A stretch of DNA of 57,363 bases. Source: Verrucomicrobiota bacterium (lineage in GTDB: Bacteria; Verrucomicrobiota; Verrucomicrobiia; Verrucomicrobiales; DEV007). Shown piece after piece: positions 15,050 to 25,173 of this stretch. Within the stretch, counting starts at the first letter, position 1. Each line of letters starts with the position of its first letter. The stretch lies in contig DAOUQC010000021.1 in the NCBI GenBank assembly GCA_030625775.1, positions 1-57,363 on the forward strand. The letters are read 5' to 3'. Below the pieces are notes generated by a model. It was not told the DNA's origin. It ran no database searches and saw only the letters and a list, made by a program, of their open reading frames with translations. The position numbers and the translations under genes are program-made.

Positions 15050-15823
15050 TCACCGCTTCTCAATCAAGGCTGCGGTATTGCTTTCATTGGCAAGTCCGCT
15101 GGGCAGTTCCATGATGCGGATTTTACGAAAATGAATTTCACCGCCTTCGGATTCAAGGCAGAGATAACCTTTTCTCACCGAGGCTTTCTGGAAACCGTTG
15201 ACGAATTTTCCGTTCACCGAAAGTTTCACCGTTCCATCCACAGCGACCACCACATAGCGGTTCCATTCGCCGCGGGGTTTGCAACGATTTTCGATCGACT
15301 TGCTGCGCTTGCCGCGAGGGTTGTCGGGAACCCCGGTGAGATTGCCCGCACCAAAAAGCTCGCCGTGCACATAAGCAACGGGAGGCAGCGTACCGTCTTT
15401 CTTTTTGTGCAACTTCGGCCAGTCAAGTTCGAGCATCTGCACCTCCATGCCGTTGGGCAGGGTGTCTTCCCTGTCCGCAATCGCATCGCTCCACAGAAAA
15501 ACCCCCGAATTGCCGCCAGCCTCCATGTGCCTCCATTCAACAATGAGAATAAAATTCTCGTATTGTCGATCCGAACGCATCACTCCAATCGGACGACCGC
15601 TGCAGATCAACATGCCGTCTCTAACCGACCAGGTCTCCGGCGAGGTATTCACGTCAACCCAGCCCGAGAGATCAACCCCGTTGAACAGGTCGACAAATCC
15701 CGGATCGGTGATGTGTTCTTCACTTGTTTCAGCCGTTTCAGCCGTTTTGGGATCTTTGGCAAGGCTGAACAACGCTCCTGAAGCAAAAGCTATTGCAGTG
15801 ATAAACAGTAGAGGGGTTTTCAT
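15050..15823 (-). CDS. Secreted DUF1080 (3-keto-disaccharide hydrolase-like) protein
   Basis: 257 residues with a Sec signal ([18 protein letters not shown]). The mature chain has the DUF1080/PF06439 pattern: [93 protein letters not shown] and [19 protein letters not shown]. It is a concanavalin-like beta sandwich; some members cleave 3-keto-glucosides. It acts in the periplasm or outside. It is separated by 47 bases from tyrS upstream on the same strand. Given Gfo/Idh/MocA oxidoreductases in the genome (one at 5.5 kb), a 3-keto-sugar role is plausible but unproven. Confidence 0.88.
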   Translation of the reverse strand: MKTPLLFITAIAFASGALFSLAKDPKTAETAETSEEHITDPGFVDLFNGVDLSGWVDVNTSPETWSVRDGMLICSGRPIGVMRSDRQYENFILIVEWRHMEAGGNSGVFLWSDAIADREDTLPNGMEVQMLELDWPKLHKKKDGTLPPVAYVHGELFGAGNLTGVPDNPRGKRSKSIENRCKPRGEWNRYVVVAVDGTVKLSVNGKFVNGFQKASVRKGYLCLESEGGEIHFRKIRIMELPSGLANESNTAALIEKR

Positions 15824-15870
15824 AAAAACGTGGGGGTTCGCCGGCAGAGCCAGAAGCTGGGATAGGTGAT

Positions 15871-17043
15871 CTACTTCAAACGCACAAACCTCTTCTTGTC
15901 CAGCTTCAGCACATCACCTGACTTCCAATCGGGTTCGCTCTTGAGATCGGTCACCTTCTCTCCATTCAGCTGCACACTACCCTGTTGAATCAATCTTCTC
16001 AAGTCCGAGCCCGAACGTTTGCTATCAAAGGCGGTTTCATAGGCGTGCCCCACCACTCCAAGCAAATCACGTCGCTCACCCAGCATCAGCTCCGGCAGGT
16101 CAGCGGCTTCGTGATCGCGCTTGCTGAATTTGACTTCCCAGTTTTTCAAGGCTTCGCTCGCTTCACCGGGGGTGTGAAAACGGGTCACCACTTTTTCCGC
16201 CAACTGTTTTTTAGCGTCCATCGGGTGCGCTGAAGCATCAAGTTCGGCCCCCAGCAACAGCGTATAGTACCTTCCCATCAGCTCATCGGAAATACTCATT
16301 AGCTTACCGAACATCTCATCCGGGGCTTCGGTCACTCCAATATAATTACCCAGGCTTTTGCTCATCTTCTGCACCCCGTCCAGGCCCTCGAGGATCGGCA
16401 TCAGCATGACCACCTGTTGCTCCATGCCTTCACTTTTCTGCATATCGCGGCCCACCAGAATATTGAACAACTGATCGGTCGCACCTAATTCAACATCAGC
16501 CTTCACCATGACTGAATCCCAACCCTGAACAATCGGGTATTGAATCTCATGCAGCCGAACCTCCTGGTCTGCAGCGATGCGTGCCTTGAAATCTTCTCGC
16601 TGCAACATCTGCTGCATCGTGACTCGGGCATTGAGCCGGATCACATCCTCAAAAGTCATCTTCTTGAACCACTCACCGTTAAAACGCAGTTCGGTTTTAT
16701 CCTTATCCAGAATCTTGAATGCCTGGTCGGTAAAAGTGCGCGCATTCTCCTGCACTTCCTCGCTGCTCAACTGCGGCCGGGTTTTTGAGCGTCCACTGGG
16801 ATCACCAATCAAGGCCGTGAAATCCCCAATGATCAAAACTGCTGTATGACCGAATTCCTGAAACTGCCTCAGCTTTTCCAAAGGCACCGCATGACCCAAA
16901 TGAAGATCCGGTGCGGTAGGGTCCACCCCGAGCTTGGCACGCAGGGGTTTACCTCTCTGCAATTTTTTGAGCAATTCTTTTTCGCTGATCACCTGGGCGG
17001 TGCCCCGCATTAAAGCTTCAAGCTGGTCGGATATGGAACTCAT
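15871..17043 (-). CDS. tyrS: Tyrosyl-tRNA synthetase
   Basis: 390 residues, class I aminoacyl-tRNA synthetase. Seen: the HIGH-like [11 protein letters not shown] near residue 47, [16 protein letters not shown], a tyrosine-binding region with [20 protein letters not shown], and [11 protein letters not shown] (about residue 230). A C-terminal S4 RNA-binding domain begins near [21 protein letters not shown]. The length and [11 protein letters not shown] block point to the TyrZ-like bacterial branch. It charges tRNA-Tyr in the cytosol. The start ATG 17043 precedes the conserved N-terminus by about 45 residues, as usual. Confidence 0.96.
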   Translation of the reverse strand: MSSISDQLEALMRGTAQVISEKELLKKLQRGKPLRAKLGVDPTAPDLHLGHAVPLEKLRQFQEFGHTAVLIIGDFTALIGDPSGRSKTRPQLSSEEVQENARTFTDQAFKILDKDKTELRFNGEWFKKMTFEDVIRLNARVTMQQMLQREDFKARIAADQEVRLHEIQYPIVQGWDSVMVKADVELGATDQLFNILVGRDMQKSEGMEQQVVMLMPILEGLDGVQKMSKSLGNYIGVTEAPDEMFGKLMSISDELMGRYYTLLLGAELDASAHPMDAKKQLAEKVVTRFHTPGEASEALKNWEVKFSKRDHEAADLPELMLGERRDLLGVVGHAYETAFDSKRSGSDLRRLIQQGSVQLNGEKVTDLKSEPDWKSGDVLKLDKKRFVRLK

Positions 17044-17140
17044 GAATAAATAGATCGATAAGGTTGCGCCCGAAGAAAGCCGAGGGCGAGGTGAAATTCA
17101 AGCGCTTTAGCCCTGTCTCTAAGCTCGCCGGAAAATCCAA

Positions 17141-19840
17141 CTAGTCATTGAAACGGATCGGTGCCGGACGACCTATTTTCACCCGGTTTGCATTCCTTGG
17201 CGGCGGAAAAACCCCACTAGGCCGGGGACGTTCCTTCTTAACCGGCTGAACCGGCTTCGCAATGATGGCCGGCTCCTCTTCCGCCCCTTCCTGCATGATG
17301 ACAGGCAGCACCACAGGCACCGCTTTCAATCCTCCGGTGGGAACGGCTACAGGAACAGCAATTGGCACGGCTTTGAGAGTTGTTTTCCCCTCTTCATCCC
17401 CCGCTTCGCTTGCATCATTTTTACTCGCCTTGGGAATCGCAACTGCTATCGCTTTCAAACTTGGGATAACAGAGTTGTAAGGATCGGATCCCAGCAGTAT
17501 GGGACTGAGGGGACGGATGGGTTCTGCGTGCGCCACTTGCGCTCGCAAAGCGGCCGAAGAGCTGAACGGAAACGAGGGATCAAAAGGACGCGGCCCCTGA
17601 GTCATACTGCTAGGCGAAACACTGCCGCCATGCACCGTGCAGGAAGTATGTACCTCTGTGCCGGGGCGAAGGTATTCGATATATGTGGTACGAACATTTT
17701 TCGGAGGTTTGCCAGGTGCTCCTGGCACCAGATCGGAACATTGGTCCGTCGCACGCTCTCCGGAAATCCGGCACAACTCAACCTGGGTCGATCCCTTAGG
17801 CGGCTTGAAGGGCTCCGGCGGAAAATACTCAGCGGCATCATTCATCACCTGGGTCCAAATTGGCAGCACCGTGTCGTTACTGAAAGCATCGGGATAAATC
17901 GGTGAAGGGGTATCAAAACCCGCCCAGACTGCACAGGTGATTTCACTGGTATAACCAATAAACCAATTATCCGTATAACCGTATTCCGTGCCCGTTTTTC
18001 CTGCAATCGGCATGCCCTTCTTCAGGCCGTAGTTTTTGTAGGCTTTGCGCCCGGTGCCGTCCTTCATCGCATCGGTCAGACAAGAGGTAATCTGCCAGGC
18101 AGTAAACTTGTCGATCAAAGGTTCTTTGAGGCGACGAATCTGGGTCGAGTAGATGATCTTGTCCTTGGAGTCACGAATGCTGGACAAAATATGTGTTTGC
18201 TCTGCTCGAACTCCCTGATTGGGAAAAATCGAATAGGCCAGACACATCTCCGGCATCGAAACCGGAGAACGGCCCAGCATCGCCGCATTGAAGTTTTTGA
18301 TCTCACCGTCAAAACGCATCCCCGATCTTTCCGCCAGGCCGATCACTTTCGACAAACCAGTCAAAATGCCTAAACGAACAGTCGCAGCGATTTTGGAAAG
18401 CGCCATAGCCCGCCTCGCTGGTAGGCTGCCCACATGCACATTGGTGAGGCTCTCCGTTCCCCACTCTCCAAGAATACCACTCATACCCCCGATCATAACC
18501 CTGCGATTATCGATGGGAATATCTTCTACCGGTGTACCCGGAAAGCGGCCACTTTGAAAAGCGGCTGCATACACAAAAGGAATGAAAGCGGTTCCAGGCG
18601 GACGCCGGCTCAACACCGCACGATCGAACATACTGTCATTGAAATCACGGCCACCCACCAGGGTTACAATGCCACCTGTCTCATTATCGATCGCCAGCAC
18701 GGCTCCCTGCAAATAAGTCGGCTTGGGCAGCTTGGCTTGAATCTGCAACAAAGAGCCCCCTTCTGCCGACCCTTCTGCGATAACCTTCACCTGTGTTTGT
18801 TTTTGCTTGGCATGAAACTCGCTCTTCAGTGCTTTGTAATCCGCCAGGGTCTGATGCTCGAATCCCTTATGCTTTTCGATCTCATCCAGTTGCTTTTTCA
18901 AACTGGCTTCCGCCTTGAGCTGAAGTCGATTATCAATAGTGGTATGAATGTGGAAACCTCCCTGGAAAGCCAGTTCATAACCAACCACTTCGATCACCCG
19001 CTGGCGGACTTGTTCGTAAACATATTTTGATTTGGCAAAAGCCGAGCTTTTGGTGATCGTCACCAGGGGCTCTTGCTGGAATTCGAGCATCTTCTTTTTG
19101 CTGATCATCCCTTCCGCTTTCATTCGCTGAAACACGTAGTTGCGCGTTGTACGGGATTTTTCGGGATTGTTAAAGGGCGATAAACGATTCGGGCTCTTGA
19201 TGAGCCCCACCAGGGTTGCCGCTTCCGGTATCGTCAGATCGCTAGGCTCTGTACCAAAATAACCATTGGAAGCCGCTGCAATACCGTAGAAACCACTGCC
19301 AAAATAAATGCGATTCAAGTAAAGCTCTAGAATCTCACGTTTGCCAAATTTTTCCTCGATCCTCTGAGCAAGAAAAATCTCAGTAACTTTACGACTGATA
19401 CTGCGCTCCCGCATTTCAAAAGCATTACGACCCAGCTGCTGGGTGATGGTACTGGCACCCTGGGTCACCCCCCCCGCTCTGAAATTGCTAATGGCTGCCC
19501 GGAAGATACCCATATAATCAACCCCCTTGTGGCTGAAAAAGCGGGCGTCCTCGGTGGCCACCAGGGCATTCACCACATTCTCCGATACCTCGTCAATCGA
19601 AACCGGGCGGCGATTCTGAACAAAAATCCGCCCCAATTCCTCCCCATTGCGGTCAAAAATGATGCTGGCAACTTCCAAATCATGGATTTGTTCCAGATCG
19701 AAGGTCTGGGCCAGCTCGTAGCGTGGTTTGGCATAAAGATAAGCAATGCCCGCACCAATGCCTGCCGCCATTATTCCCATGAAAAAGAGAACAATGAACA
19801 GCTTCAGAAAAAATCTGGAGAATCTCCGGCGGCGACGCAT
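17141..19840 (-). CDS. PBP1A-like peptidoglycan glycosyltransferase with degenerate transpeptidase domain
   Basis: 899 residues from ATG 19840 (an upstream ATG at 19897 would add 19 residues; neither has a clear Shine-Dalgarno). Basic N-terminus plus a TM helix (about 11-36). The GT51 domain is complete: catalytic E97 in ATEDARFFSHKG, GASTITQQLGRN, and KREILELYLNRIYFG. The penicillin-binding domain is altered: the SxxK position reads T417-A-F-I420 within RPPGTAFIPF, the SxN position reads S482-K-I, and only K615TGT is intact. A proline/valine-rich tail follows (about 760-899). It probably polymerises glycan strands without cross-linking. It is alone on the strand, divergent from the methyltransferase gene. 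Confidence 0.88.
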   Translation of the reverse strand: MRRRRRFSRFFLKLFIVLFFMGIMAAGIGAGIAYLYAKPRYELAQTFDLEQIHDLEVASIIFDRNGEELGRIFVQNRRPVSIDEVSENVVNALVATEDARFFSHKGVDYMGIFRAAISNFRAGGVTQGASTITQQLGRNAFEMRERSISRKVTEIFLAQRIEEKFGKREILELYLNRIYFGSGFYGIAAASNGYFGTEPSDLTIPEAATLVGLIKSPNRLSPFNNPEKSRTTRNYVFQRMKAEGMISKKKMLEFQQEPLVTITKSSAFAKSKYVYEQVRQRVIEVVGYELAFQGGFHIHTTIDNRLQLKAEASLKKQLDEIEKHKGFEHQTLADYKALKSEFHAKQKQTQVKVIAEGSAEGGSLLQIQAKLPKPTYLQGAVLAIDNETGGIVTLVGGRDFNDSMFDRAVLSRRPPGTAFIPFVYAAAFQSGRFPGTPVEDIPIDNRRVMIGGMSGILGEWGTESLTNVHVGSLPARRAMALSKIAATVRLGILTGLSKVIGLAERSGMRFDGEIKNFNAAMLGRSPVSMPEMCLAYSIFPNQGVRAEQTHILSSIRDSKDKIIYSTQIRRLKEPLIDKFTAWQITSCLTDAMKDGTGRKAYKNYGLKKGMPIAGKTGTEYGYTDNWFIGYTSEITCAVWAGFDTPSPIYPDAFSNDTVLPIWTQVMNDAAEYFPPEPFKPPKGSTQVELCRISGERATDQCSDLVPGAPGKPPKNVRTTYIEYLRPGTEVHTSCTVHGGSVSPSSMTQGPRPFDPSFPFSSSAALRAQVAHAEPIRPLSPILLGSDPYNSVIPSLKAIAVAIPKASKNDASEAGDEEGKTTLKAVPIAVPVAVPTGGLKAVPVVLPVIMQEGAEEEPAIIAKPVQPVKKERPRPSGVFPPPRNANRVKIGRPAPIRFND

Positions 19841-19984
19841 ATATGTGTTGGCTGTAATATCAGGGATATGATAGCAGGAAAGATGCCGATGCATCATCTA
19901 GCTGGATATCCGAGTGGGAATATGGACTGAATCATGCAAGGGGGCAAGTACCAGAAAAACGCTTTTTTACTTAAAAATTATTAG

Positions 19985-21124
19985 ATGAAGCATGAGAACA
20001 CAGGTGATACGGCCCTGAAAGAGCGAATCTTTCAAAAAATCGATGTGAACCCGTCCCAAGCCATCTCTTTTGCGGAATTCATGGATCTGGCGCTCTATGA
20101 GCCGGAACTTGGTTATTACAGTCAGCCGGGCCGGGCTATTGGCAGGGAGGGCGGGGATTTTTATACCAGTGTCAGTGTGGGGGAGTGCTTTGGTTTACTC
20201 CTCGGATACGCCATCGAGGCTGAGTGGAAAAAAGCCGGACAAACAAGAAAATGGCTGGTCGTAGAACAAGGTGCCCATGACGGCCAGCTGGCACTCGACA
20301 TCCTCGAAGGCTTGAAACAACGCGACAGCCCATTGCTAAGCAGCTTGTCTTATGTGGTGATCGAACCTCATCCGGGCAGACGTGCATTTTTGGCCAGGCT
20401 CCTTGGTGAAGCAGGGCTAATAAGCATCGTGAGCTCTGTTGACGATATTCAAAATACAGCAGAATACCCTGCCGCCGGAATTTTTCTGTGTAACGAATTG
20501 GTCGATGCCTTCCCTGTTCACCTTGTCAGATGGAAGAATGAACAATGGAAAGAACTCTGGGTAAAACGTGCTGACACAGAGAGTGGCTTTGATTACCAGT
20601 CTCGCAAAATTGCCGGATCGGATCTTTTAGATGAAGTGGCAAGGATTGACACCGAGGGATTTTCACAAGGCTACACTACGGAAATCAACCTGGAGATGTA
20701 CACCTGGTTGAAATCCATCACTGGAATATTTGGCAAGCAAAAGGGAATCTGGTGGCTGATCGATTACGGCCACCGGGAAGAAGATTACTATTCACCCGAA
20801 CGCGGGCAGGGCACTCTGCGTTGCTACCGTGAGCACCGCGCATCTGATGAGCCCTTCGAAGGACTCGGTGAAAGCGATATCACAGCCCATGTTAATTTCA
20901 CACGTCTTGCGGAATTCGCTGCACAAGCCGGTCTCTTCAGCGAAGCATTGCAGGATCAACACGACTTCCTGATCCACGCAGCAAGACCCTGGTTGTTGTC
21001 TATGGAGACGGACGAAACGACTCAAAACCCGGAGAACAAAAAACTGCTGCGCCAGTTCCAAACCCTGACTCATCCCGGCATGATGGGCAGAGCGTTCAAA
21101 GTGCTCAGGTTGAGCTCTCCCTGA
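19985..21124 (+). CDS. MidA/NdufAF7-type SAM-dependent methyltransferase
   Basis: 379 residues. Seen: ISFAEFMDLALYEPELGYYSQPG at residues 28-50, GDFYTSVSVGECFGLLLG, the SAM loop VVEQGAHDGQLALDIL (about 93-108), SYVVIEPHPGRR, IFLCNELVDAFPVH, and LIDYGHREEDYYSPERGQGTLRCYREH. These blocks define PF02636, whose mitochondrial member NDUFAF7 dimethylates an arginine of a complex I subunit. Bacterial targets are not known. GAHDGQ replaces the usual GxGxG but is typical of the family. It is divergent from the PBP gene, so regulation is probably independent. Confidence 0.9.
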   Translation: MKHENTGDTALKERIFQKIDVNPSQAISFAEFMDLALYEPELGYYSQPGRAIGREGGDFYTSVSVGECFGLLLGYAIEAEWKKAGQTRKWLVVEQGAHDGQLALDILEGLKQRDSPLLSSLSYVVIEPHPGRRAFLARLLGEAGLISIVSSVDDIQNTAEYPAAGIFLCNELVDAFPVHLVRWKNEQWKELWVKRADTESGFDYQSRKIAGSDLLDEVARIDTEGFSQGYTTEINLEMYTWLKSITGIFGKQKGIWWLIDYGHREEDYYSPERGQGTLRCYREHRASDEPFEGLGESDITAHVNFTRLAEFAAQAGLFSEALQDQHDFLIHAARPWLLSMETDETTQNPENKKLLRQFQTLTHPGMMGRAFKVLRLSSP

Positions 21125-21181
21125 AGGGGGCCAGGATCTTTACAGAGTGCTTAGCCAATCTTGAAATACCTTGTTTCGCTG

Positions 21182-23254
21182 TCACTTCTTATTCAGCAAG
21201 GCCCGATTACCATCCTCCTGCAAACCTATTTTCTGAATGGGAATTTCCTTAAAGCCAATTTTCCAGGCCGGTGAGTCTTTTTGTAAACGGAAGTCCTGTT
21301 TGGCTGCATCCACAAAACGAAAATCCAGCTTATCAAGATTGTTTTCCATCTTCACATAAGGACGGGAAGTTTTGTTAATATCGTCCCAGTTTTTTCCTTT
21401 GAACAAATTTTTTGCCACCACGTTACCCTTCGGAGCTGCCGCTTCGTCCTGCCACAAACCCGGCAAATGCGGGTAACGCTTTTTCCACAACTCCGAATTG
21501 ACCGGCATCGCATCGAGGCGTTTTTTCATCGTCGTAGGCACCGAAGCGGATGCCCATCCCAGTCCCCGGGCGTCAATGTGCAAAGCTTTGTCACAGTCGA
21601 CAAAAATGTTATTGCTGATTGTAACATTGCGCCCCCCTCCGATGAATGCTGCCCGCGTAACTCGATAGAAAACATTCCCTTCAATCTTCGTGCTTCCGAA
21701 CAGGTCATCCAGATAGACCCCCACACTGCCACGATTTTCAAAACCCGTGATATCATGAAGGTAGTTATGCCTCACCACCGTGCCGCACATGGTCCAATCG
21801 CGACCGGCATAAATTGCACCCGCATCATTGGATTCCAAACAGACGTCGTGGATTTGATTCAATTCGATCACGTGGTCATTGCCGGAAAATGCAATCGCCT
21901 GATGCGGAGCATCATGAATATGGTTATGTGCCACCCGGTTGCCCACACCTGAAACCCACACTCCCGGGGAATACATCCTCACCCATCGCCCAAAATCGTA
22001 AATGTGATTATTGCTCGCTTCGTGTCCCGCGGGCTTGAGTGCCTTACGCTCACCGCCCTGAATTGAAATCCCACCATTGCCCAATGCGTATAGATCGCAG
22101 CCTAGAATGCGATGCTTTTCCCCGCCCTTGACGACCACTCCATAATCCCCCGTATTGCGAATCTCACAGCCAATGACTTGAACATGCTTGCCGCCGCTTA
22201 CTTTGATTGCTGTCCCCCGGGACATCTCAAACTCAATTCCGCGAAAGGAAACGTTCTCCACATCCTTCATGCTCAGCAAAGACGGCAAAACAGATACCAC
22301 CACCCCGTCTCCTGCTTTACCCAGTTCCTCCGGGGGCCAGAAATACAAAATGCCCTGCTCTCGATCCGCATACCATTCACCCGGCGAATCCAGTTCAGCC
22401 AACAAATTCAAAGCATAATACCACTGCCCTTTGCGATAACCATAACTGTGCTGCGGTGATTTCAGAGTGATCTGATGATTTTTGACATCGATCGATTCAA
22501 TCGCCTGACGACTGTCCGACCAGTCCCAGAACCAATATCCATGCAACCACCCATGACTCTCGCCTGACCAGCGCGAAGGCCGCTCTCCAGCATAAATCAA
22601 CTTGCCTGATTTATTCCCCTTGGTACCACGAACATCAACCGGCTGATCCCCGGTCACATCGACAATTTTTACAAAACCTTCATTCGGCCAGCGTGCCAGA
22701 GTCATCGCCTTGTCTTTAAAAAACACTTCCATGCCGCCCTTGACGACCGGCCCGAAATCAGTCAGTCCTTTCGCCTTCAAATCCACCTGCAACACCTTGC
22801 CCCGGGCTTCCGGCAACAAGCGCTGCAACACCCCTGCATCTGTCACCGACTCAAATCCCGAGACATTTTTCCCCCCCGTCAGAATCACCCGCTGCCCCTC
22901 TGCCGCCTGATACACTATGCCCGCCCCCGGCGTGCCTGAATCCTCTTTCGCTAACTCAAAAGTTTTCTCCAACTCATAGCGCCCACCGGCGATCCAAACC
23001 CTGACACCCTCTTTCGGTAAACCTCTCTTTTTTATCAAGCGGATCTCCTGCCTGGCCCGCTCCAAGGTCGCAAAGGGGCCGTCCTTTCGATACTTTCCCG
23101 TCTCTGCCAACTTGCCCGACCAGGCATCATTGCCCTGGCTCGCCACATGCAAGTCAATCGCCTGGGCTTGAAACAGAAATGAAATGAAAACCAGATACAA
23201 AGCTGGCAATATCCTCACAGAATACAATGTCCACATGCCAGACAAAGCATTCAA
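21182..23254 (-). CDS. Secreted right-handed beta-helix protein, GH141-like
   Basis: 690 residues with a signal peptide (ILPALYLVFISFLFQAQA); the start may be ATG 23254 or ATG 23236. The N-terminal block has DLHVASQGNDAWSGK, GPFATLERARQEIR, GVRVWIAGGRYEL, EDSGTPGAG and VILTGGKNVSGF, the opening typical of GH141 enzymes. A beta-helix follows with repeated rungs such as FRGIEFEMSRGTAIKVSGGKHVQVIGCEIRNTG and IEGNVFYRVTRAAFIGGG. GH141 members characterised so far cleave fucosidic or xylan links. Catalytic residues were not assigned. It acts in the periplasm or outside, and is divergent from the sulfatase gene, suggesting joint attack on a sulfated glycan. Confidence 0.78.
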   Translation of the reverse strand: MNALSGMWTLYSVRILPALYLVFISFLFQAQAIDLHVASQGNDAWSGKLAETGKYRKDGPFATLERARQEIRLIKKRGLPKEGVRVWIAGGRYELEKTFELAKEDSGTPGAGIVYQAAEGQRVILTGGKNVSGFESVTDAGVLQRLLPEARGKVLQVDLKAKGLTDFGPVVKGGMEVFFKDKAMTLARWPNEGFVKIVDVTGDQPVDVRGTKGNKSGKLIYAGERPSRWSGESHGWLHGYWFWDWSDSRQAIESIDVKNHQITLKSPQHSYGYRKGQWYYALNLLAELDSPGEWYADREQGILYFWPPEELGKAGDGVVVSVLPSLLSMKDVENVSFRGIEFEMSRGTAIKVSGGKHVQVIGCEIRNTGDYGVVVKGGEKHRILGCDLYALGNGGISIQGGERKALKPAGHEASNNHIYDFGRWVRMYSPGVWVSGVGNRVAHNHIHDAPHQAIAFSGNDHVIELNQIHDVCLESNDAGAIYAGRDWTMCGTVVRHNYLHDITGFENRGSVGVYLDDLFGSTKIEGNVFYRVTRAAFIGGGRNVTISNNIFVDCDKALHIDARGLGWASASVPTTMKKRLDAMPVNSELWKKRYPHLPGLWQDEAAAPKGNVVAKNLFKGKNWDDINKTSRPYVKMENNLDKLDFRFVDAAKQDFRLQKDSPAWKIGFKEIPIQKIGLQEDGNRALLNKK

Positions 23255-23255
23255 A

Positions 23256-23283
23256 AGCTAAAGTCTGCAAGCAAACTTTAGCT
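23256..23283. repeat. 9-bp inverted repeat between divergent beta-helix and sulfatase genes
   Basis: AGCTAAAGT (23256-23264) and ACTTTAGCT (23275-23283) are exact reverse complements with a 10-base spacer, CTGCAAGCAA. It sits immediately upstream of the beta-helix start and about 130 bases from the sulfatase start. It could be an operator shared by the two genes or a small mobile palindrome. Confidence 0.4.
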
Positions 23284-23414
23284 ATTAAGGCCTCTTGTAG
23301 ACACAGGCTCTTCACCATGGAAAACATGCGCCGACAGGCTTGTGATGAAACATGGGCGCAAAAGAAAAGCTTATTTTCCTTGTGTCCTGCTCTGATTGAG
23401 TCAGCTTTTCAGGC

Positions 23415-24845
23415 ATGAAACGACCAACCCTCTTCGTCTCTATTGCTGCAATTTTTATTCTTGCGGCCAGCCTCCCACCGGCTTTTGGCAAACCCAATGT
23501 CATCATAATTTACACCGATGACCAGGGCAGCGTGGATGCCAATTGTTACGGTGCCCGGGATTTGATCACTCCCAATATAGATCGCCTCGCAGCGACGGGC
23601 GTACGCTTCACCCAGATGCTGGCACCATCGGCTATTTGCTCGGCCTCGCGGGCGGGAATGATGACCGGACGTTTCCCTGCGCGGGCAGGCGTACCGGGCA
23701 ATGTCTCTTCTGCCCACGGCAACGCGGGCATGCCAGTAGAGGAGATCACCATCGCCGAAATGCTGAAATCGAATGGATACGCTACGGGTCACGTCGGGAA
23801 GTGGCACCTTGGTTACACCCCGGAGACGATGCCTAACAGTCAGGGTTTTGAATACAGTTTCGGCCACATGGGTGGTTGCATCGATAACTACTCACACTTT
23901 TTCTACTGGAACGGCCCTAATCGGCATGACCTTTGGCGGAATGGAAAAGAGGTCTGGCACGACGGAGAATATTTCGGCAGCCTAATGGTGGACGAAGTAA
24001 AAGGTTTCATCGACAAAAACAAGGAGCAGCCCTTCTTCCTCTACTGGGCGATCAATTGGCCTCACTACCCACTCCAGGGAACTGACAAGTGGCGGAAAAA
24101 ATATGCTGACCTGCCTCATCCGCGCGACAAGTACGCCACCTTTGTATCCTCCTGTGATGAAATGATCGGCGAGCTTCTCGATCATCTCGAACAACAAGGT
24201 CTACGCGACAACACTCTGATCATTTTTCAATCGGATCACGGCCACTCGGTGGAAGAACGCACCTTTGGCGGCGGCGGCAGTGCCGGACCTTATCGCGGCC
24301 ACAAAGCAAGCCTCTTCGAAGGCGGACTTCGTGTGCCCTCCGTTGTGTCGTTGCCCGGCAAACTTCCGCAAGGAGCAGTGCGCAATCAACTGGTCACCGG
24401 TTGTGACTGGTTCCCGACCATTGCGGAGATCACGGGATCAAAGATAAATACCGAACGCCACCTCGACGGCAAATCAATTTTGAAAGTGATCGAAGGTCCG
24501 AAGGCCCCCTCCCCGCATAAACGTTTTTACTGGCAGTTGGGCGGTAATCCCAAAAAAGCCCAGTGGGTGGTTCGCGAGGGTGACTGGAAACTCTATGCCA
24601 ATGTGCGAGAAAACGTCCGGCCGGAAGGAACGCCGGAACTAAGCACTGAAGACAAAAAATTATTCCTCTCCAATTTGAAGGATGACATTGGCGAGACGAA
24701 AAACCTGGTAGGCAAACACGCAGATGTGGTCGAGCGACTAAAAAAATATGCAGCCGAATTTCAGAGCAGTATTGTCATAGAAAATAGCACTGCAATTAAG
24801 GCATATAAACGAACCACTAAAAAAAATAACAGCTCCAAAAAATGA
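23415..24845 (+). CDS. Secreted S1-family (arylsulfatase-type) sulfatase
   Basis: 476 residues with a Sec signal (about 1-25). Metal-binding D35 and D36 are in IIYTDDQG. The formylglycine signature is C75-S-A-S-R79, followed by AGMMTGRFPARAG, then GKWHLGYTPE, WAINWPHYPLQG, and the second metal site FQSDHGHS. Cys75 must be oxidised to formylglycine by a maturase not encoded here. The family hydrolyses sulfate esters, often on marine polysaccharides. Located in the periplasm or outside. The Lys/Asn-rich tail (RTTKKNNSSKK) is unusual. Divergent from the GH141-like gene with 160 bases between. Confidence 0.94.
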   Translation: MKRPTLFVSIAAIFILAASLPPAFGKPNVIIIYTDDQGSVDANCYGARDLITPNIDRLAATGVRFTQMLAPSAICSASRAGMMTGRFPARAGVPGNVSSAHGNAGMPVEEITIAEMLKSNGYATGHVGKWHLGYTPETMPNSQGFEYSFGHMGGCIDNYSHFFYWNGPNRHDLWRNGKEVWHDGEYFGSLMVDEVKGFIDKNKEQPFFLYWAINWPHYPLQGTDKWRKKYADLPHPRDKYATFVSSCDEMIGELLDHLEQQGLRDNTLIIFQSDHGHSVEERTFGGGGSAGPYRGHKASLFEGGLRVPSVVSLPGKLPQGAVRNQLVTGCDWFPTIAEITGSKINTERHLDGKSILKVIEGPKAPSPHKRFYWQLGGNPKKAQWVVREGDWKLYANVRENVRPEGTPELSTEDKKLFLSNLKDDIGETKNLVGKHADVVERLKKYAAEFQSSIVIENSTAIKAYKRTTKKNNSSKK

Positions 24846-25002
24846 ATTTTTCCGACTAATTCTTTGTTTCCTATCCCTGCCCCTCCAGCAGAGATGCATG
24901 CCCAGGGTTCGGAGCGGCTGAACATAAGCCCCGAAATTACGAGCTATAATTCAGAGGTTTCAGTCGCCACGAATAACAAAGGCAGTATCTGGACTACTTG
25001 GC

Positions 25003-25173
25003 ATGCAAATTTTAGGGGAAAGAAAAAAATCAATTGTGACGGGTGAGGAGTGGCAAGCGCGAGCCATTGTATACGGTTCGGGAAAAAGGCACGATCCGTT
25101 TTTCGTCGTAGATTTTCTGCTCATGGCGATTCGCTTCGGGTGGTGGTGGAATAAGTACCACCCGAAGAAATGA
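25003..25173 (+). CDS. Possible small ORF or gene remnant (56 aa)
   Basis: ATG 25003 opens a 56-residue frame, MQILGERKKSIVTGEEWQ..., ending in an aromatic-rich GWWWNKYHPKK. There is no Shine-Dalgarno, no recognised family and no signal peptide. It overlaps the fragment frame ending at 25046 and could be its frameshifted continuation. Its last codons coincide with an 11-bp hairpin. Real expression is doubtful. Confidence 0.2.
   Translation: MQILGERKKSIVTGEEWQARAIVYGSGKRHDPFFVVDFLLMAIRFGWWWNKYHPKK

Noticed and set aside
18434-19030. Plus-strand frames inside the PBP gene (17528-17905, 18434-19030)
   Set aside because: Shadow frames; the minus strand has a full GT51/PBP signature.
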